Shown here piece after piece: positions 32,947-36,199 of a stretch of DNA of 36,199 nt; positions within the stretch are counted from its first letter, which is position 1; each line of letters starts with the position of its first letter. The DNA is from an uncultured Gammaproteobacteria bacterium (GTDB lineage Bacteria > Pseudomonadota > Gammaproteobacteria > Pseudomonadales > Azotimanducaceae), in assembly GCA_913050035.1 (NCBI GenBank), contig CAJXAC010000021.1, positions 1 to 36,199 of the forward strand, given 5' to 3'. Under the pieces are notes generated by a model. That model saw only the letters and a program-made list of their open reading frames with translations. It made no database searches and was not told the origin of the DNA. The position numbers and the translations under genes are program-made.

Positions 32947-34551
32947 ATGAGTGAAGTAATACACGCAGATCACCACGACGACCACCACCACGGCCCCGAA
33001 AAGGGCCTACTCCGATGGTTGTATACGACGAACCATAAGGATATCGGCACACTGTATTTGTGGTTCAGTTTCGCCATGTTCTTAATTGGCGGGGTGCTTG
33101 CACTAGTGATCCGCGCGGAACTGTTCCAGCCGGGCTTGCAATTTGTTCAGCCGGAATTCTTTAACCAAATGACCACGAATCATGGGTTGATCATGGTCTT
33201 TGGTGCGATCATGCCGGCCTTCGTCGGATTGGCAAACTGGTTGATTCCGATGCAGGTGGGCGCGCCAGATATGGCGTTGCCGCGCATGAACAACCTATCG
33301 TTTTGGATTCTGCCGTTCGCCTTCGGCATGATGATCTCTACCCTGTTTATGGAAGGTGGCGGCCCAAATTTTGGTTGGACTTTCTACGCACCGCTGTCCA
33401 CGACATATGCGCCTGATTCAGTAACCTACTTTATCTTCGCCGTGCACTTGATGGGGGCGTCCTCGATCATGGGCAGTATCAACATCATCGCCACGATCCT
33501 CAACATGCGAGCACCGGGCATGACGCTGATGAAGATGCCTTTGTTTGTATGGACTTGGCTTATCACTGCCTATCTGTTGATCGCGGTAATGCCGGTACTT
33601 GCAGGCGCGGTTACTATGATGTTGTTCGATATTCACTTCGATACCAGCTTCTTTAATGCTGCTGGTGGTGGTGATCCGGTCATGTTCCAGCATATTTTCT
33701 GGTTCTTCGGTCACCCAGAGGTATACATCATGATTCTGCCGGCATTCGGCATTGTCTCGCACATCATTCCGACGTTTGCTCGTAAACCACTCTTTGGTTA
33801 CTCGTCGATGGTCTATGCGGTAGCTTCTATCGCGTTCCTATCGTTCATTGTGTGGGCGCACCATATGTTCACAGTGGGAATGCCGCTAGCGGGGCAGTTG
33901 TTCTTTATGTACAGCACCATGTTGATTGCGGTGCCGACAGGGGTGAAGGTGTTTAACTGGATTGCCACTATGTGGCGCGGGGCGATGACCTTTGAAACCC
34001 CCATGTTATTTGCTATCGCCTTTGTCGTGCTGTTCACCATGGGCGGATTCTCAGGGCTGATGCTTGCGATAACGCCTGTTGACTATCAATACCACGATAC
34101 CTACTTCGTGGTAGCGCACTTCCACTATGTGTTGGTGCCTGGGGCGTTATTCTCGATTATTGCTGCCGTATATTTCTGGCTGCCGAAATGGACTGGTAAG
34201 ATGTACGACGAATCCCTGGGTAAACTGCACTTTTGGTTGTCGTTTATCGGTGTGAACATCACATTCTTCCCCCAGCATTTCTCTGGTTTAGCAGGAATGC
34301 CGCGACGAATTCCCGACTATGCGCTGCAATTCGCTGACTTCAACATGTTGTCGAGCATCGGCGCATTCATCTTTGGCTTCTCGCAGCTGGTATTCCTGTA
34401 CATCCTGATTAACACCATCCGCAGCGGCAAACCGGCGGAAGGGCGTTCTTGGGAAGGCGCTAAAGGCCTGGAGTGGACATTGCCCTCACCAGCGCCATAT
34501 CACAGCTTTACCCATCCGCCGAAGGTAACTGAGGCCGAAATACAAGGTTAA
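32947..34551 (+). CDS. coxA: Cytochrome c oxidase subunit I
   Basis: This is the catalytic heme-copper subunit reducing oxygen to water while pumping protons, 534 residues with about twelve membrane helices. Low-spin heme ligands are His79 and His393, the heme a3 ligand is His391, and CuB ligands are His256, His305 and His306, with Tyr260 for the His-Tyr crosslink. GHPEVY includes the glutamate of type A oxidases. The N-terminus is histidine-rich (HADHHDDHHHG). AAGGAG lies before the ATG, 12 bp after coxB. Confidence 0.98.
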   Translation: MSEVIHADHHDDHHHGPEKGLLRWLYTTNHKDIGTLYLWFSFAMFLIGGVLALVIRAELFQPGLQFVQPEFFNQMTTNHGLIMVFGAIMPAFVGLANWLIPMQVGAPDMALPRMNNLSFWILPFAFGMMISTLFMEGGGPNFGWTFYAPLSTTYAPDSVTYFIFAVHLMGASSIMGSINIIATILNMRAPGMTLMKMPLFVWTWLITAYLLIAVMPVLAGAVTMMLFDIHFDTSFFNAAGGGDPVMFQHIFWFFGHPEVYIMILPAFGIVSHIIPTFARKPLFGYSSMVYAVASIAFLSFIVWAHHMFTVGMPLAGQLFFMYSTMLIAVPTGVKVFNWIATMWRGAMTFETPMLFAIAFVVLFTMGGFSGLMLAITPVDYQYHDTYFVVAHFHYVLVPGALFSIIAAVYFWLPKWTGKMYDESLGKLHFWLSFIGVNITFFPQHFSGLAGMPRRIPDYALQFADFNMLSSIGAFIFGFSQLVFLYILINTIRSGKPAEGRSWEGAKGLEWTLPSPAPYHSFTHPPKVTEAEIQG

Positions 34552-34567
34552 CCGTCCAAGGTAAGTC

Positions 34568-35161
34568 ATGACAGATCGCGACACACAACAGTCCAATATC
34601 AACAAAACAGTCGGCAGGCTGTGTTTGATGGTGTTGGGCATGGTTGGATTTGTGATCGCGCTGGTGCCTTTGTACGACCTGTTTTGTGAGATTACCGGGC
34701 TGAACGGTAAAACCGGCGGCCCGTATACATTTGACGAGGCGAAAGCGGCCCCTGATACATCGCGCTTGATACGGGTCAATTTTTTGACCAATACCAATGA
34801 AGGGATGGTCTGGAAGTTCTGGCCAGAAAAAGGCGCAGTGCGGGTTAATCCCGGTGCGGCGAATACCGTGAGCTTTTTTGTCAAAAATACGACAGACAAA
34901 GTAATGGTGGGTCAAGCGATTCCCTCTGTCGTGCCTGGTTCGGCTGCGGAGTTCTTTCACAAAACAGAGTGTTTCTGTTTTGAACAACAGGTATTACAGC
35001 CCGGTGAAGAGATGGAAATGCCCATGCGCTTTATTGTTGGGCATGAACTACCGAAAAACATCAGCTCAATCAATCTGAGCTACGCGCTATTTGACGTAAC
35101 AGATAGTGTTAAAGTAGCGCAGGTTAATCCTGCGTCTATCGCCCCGGCTGCAGGAGGCTAG
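34568..35161 (+). CDS. ctaG: Cytochrome c oxidase assembly protein CtaG/Cox11 (CuB chaperone)
   Basis: This membrane-anchored copper chaperone delivers copper to the CuB site of subunit I, 197 residues. One membrane helix (about residues 17-36) is followed by a periplasmic immunoglobulin-like domain with the copper-binding motif CFCF (Cys135 and Cys137) and a further cysteine at 40. It is located between coxA and coxC, the normal place in proteobacterial cox operons, 16 bp after coxA. Confidence 0.97.
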   Translation: MTDRDTQQSNINKTVGRLCLMVLGMVGFVIALVPLYDLFCEITGLNGKTGGPYTFDEAKAAPDTSRLIRVNFLTNTNEGMVWKFWPEKGAVRVNPGAANTVSFFVKNTTDKVMVGQAIPSVVPGSAAEFFHKTECFCFEQQVLQPGEEMEMPMRFIVGHELPKNISSINLSYALFDVTDSVKVAQVNPASIAPAAGG

Positions 35162-35185
35162 GGCTCATTCACTTGGAGGAGACAA

Positions 35186-36109
35186 ATGTCGAGCGCAACA
35201 GAGGCTGATAACTCAATTTACTACGTACCAGAGAGAGGCTGGTACCCGGTATTTTTAGCCTTCGGCCTTATGGTCATGGTGACCGGATTGGGTGGCTGGC
35301 TAAATGACACTCGTGCGGGCGATTCGGGCAGCTGGACCCAGAGTCTGGTTGGGTTAGCGATCGTCTCTTTTGTACTGTACTGCTGGTTCGCCAAGGTAAT
35401 CTCTGAGAATGCTCAGGGCATGAATAACGCCATGCTCAACCGCAGCTATGTCTGGGGAATGGGCTGGTTTATTTTCTCCGAAGTGATGTTTTTCGCGGCG
35501 TTCTTTGGCGCACTGTTCTACGTTCGCGCGTTAGTGGTGCCGTGGATGGGCGGAGAAGGCGCTAAGGGTATTACGGGCACCTACCTGTGGCCGGAATTCC
35601 AAGCGGTATGGCCGGTGGTCAGCAACCCTGATTCAGCGCTATTCGTAAATCCTGGCGAAACTATGGCGGCACCGGACCCAGGGTTGAAGTGGGCAACCTA
35701 TTTGCCGTTTATCAACACGGTGATTCTCTTGTCTTCAAGTGTCACCGTGCATTTCGCTCATACCGCCATTAAAAACGAAAATCGCATAAAACTCATGGTT
35801 TGGTTAGCGGTCACAGTATTATTAGGCATCCTTTTCTTGGGCTTACAGGTTGAAGAATACATCATTGCCTATCGGGAGATGGGTCTTACGTTGGGCAGCG
35901 GCATTTATGGCTCGACGTTCTTTTTACTAACCGGTTTTCACGGCTTTCACGTGACCATGGGGACCTTTATCTTATTGGTGCAACTATTCCGTGCAATAAA
36001 AGGCCATTTCTCCCACAAGGATTGTTTTGGTTTTGAGGCAGCCAGTTGGTATTGGCACTTCGTTGACGTAGTTTGGGTAGGATTGTTTATATTCGTATAC
36101 GTGCTTTAG
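35186..36109 (+). CDS. coxC: Cytochrome c oxidase subunit III
   Basis: Subunit III supports proton uptake and stability of the oxidase core, 307 residues with seven membrane helices. YVWGMGWFIFSEVMFFAAFF, FLLTGFHGFHVTMG and ASWYWHFVDVVWVGLFIFVY are family signatures. An insertion of about 40 residues (MGGEGAKGITGTYLWPEF onward) between the second and third conserved helices is normal for this proteobacterial form. GGAGGAGA precedes the ATG. It ends the operon and is followed by a terminator. Confidence 0.97.
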   Translation: MSSATEADNSIYYVPERGWYPVFLAFGLMVMVTGLGGWLNDTRAGDSGSWTQSLVGLAIVSFVLYCWFAKVISENAQGMNNAMLNRSYVWGMGWFIFSEVMFFAAFFGALFYVRALVVPWMGGEGAKGITGTYLWPEFQAVWPVVSNPDSALFVNPGETMAAPDPGLKWATYLPFINTVILLSSSVTVHFAHTAIKNENRIKLMVWLAVTVLLGILFLGLQVEEYIIAYREMGLTLGSGIYGSTFFLLTGFHGFHVTMGTFILLVQLFRAIKGHFSHKDCFGFEAASWYWHFVDVVWVGLFIFVYVL

Positions 36110-36124
36110 CGCATACCAAAGACC

Positions 36125-36155
36125 AAATAAGGGCCCTTCGGGGCCCTTTTATTTG
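36125..36155 (+). terminator. Rho-independent terminator after coxC
   Basis: GGGCCC, the stable TTCG tetraloop and GGGCCC form a perfect stem (36131-36146), extended by A-T pairs, followed by a TTTTATTT run. Flanking A-rich bases on the left allow it to work in both directions. Confidence 0.93.
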
Positions 36156-36199
36156 CGCCGCTAGATCATTCCCCAGCGGCTTGCGCGGCATGCCAAGGC

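Noticed and set aside
35943-35958. CTTTCACGTGACCA in coxC as a third parS site
   Set aside because: Only 10 of 16 positions match; the right arm is lost. The sequence is explained by the conserved GFHGFHVTM codons.
36166-36199. Possible end of a convergent minus-strand gene (reading PWHAAQAAGE then stop)
   Set aside because: Only about eleven codons are visible and two reverse frames are open to the edge. The bidirectional terminator makes a convergent gene plausible, but it cannot be supported from this window.

Overview
This window is the replication-origin region of a gammaproteobacterial chromosome, drawn to about 36.2 kb. The evidence is the gene order rpmH | oriC | dnaA-dnaN-recF-gyrB, flanked by rnpA-yidD-yidC-mnmE-mnmG-rsmG-parA-parB-atp on one side, and the presence of YidD, TrkA/TrkH, an LpxL-type acyltransferase and a caa3-type oxidase. 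The order resembles Pseudomonas and its marine relatives (Cellvibrionales-like groups) more than Enterobacteria. I cannot name a genus from sequence alone.

Layout. (1) 1-15117, minus strand: an unbroken run of 18 genes leading away from the origin. Read in transcription order it is rpmH, rnpA, yidD, yidC, mnmE, mnmG, rsmG, parA, parB, atpI, atpB, atpE, atpF, atpH, atpA, atpG, atpD and the first part of atpC, which the window edge cuts. (2) 15118-15658: a 541-bp origin region with DnaA boxes, an AT-rich stretch and the rpmH promoter. (3) 15659-23244, plus strand: dnaA, dnaN, recF, gyrB, tag and an LpxL-like acyltransferase. recF contains two perfect 16-bp parS palindromes, the targets of the ParB encoded about 10 kb away. 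(4) 23229-28872, minus strand: def, fmt, rsmB, trkA, trkH, tightly packed and convergent on the acyltransferase gene. (5) 29078-31256, plus strand: purE, tsaC, aroE and a small zinc-ribbon gene (YheV family). (6) 31257-31779: 523 bp without a recognised gene, holding a good sigma-70 promoter and a dense series of stem-loops. (7) 31780-36109, plus strand: coxB-coxA-ctaG(cox11)-coxC for a caa3-type cytochrome c oxidase, closed by a strong UUCG-loop terminator.

Functionally the window joins chromosome replication and segregation (DnaA, clamp, RecF, gyrase, ParAB-parS), ribosome and tRNA maturation (L34, RNase P protein, MnmEG, RsmG, RsmB, TsaC, Fmt, Def), membrane protein insertion (YidC/YidD), energy conversion (F1Fo ATP synthase and caa3 oxidase) and potassium uptake. 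Almost everything is conserved housekeeping. No CRISPR array, prophage, insertion sequence, rRNA, tRNA or defence system was seen. The parts least explained by known genes are the 523-bp cox leader and the rsmG start, which lacks a canonical initiation codon.
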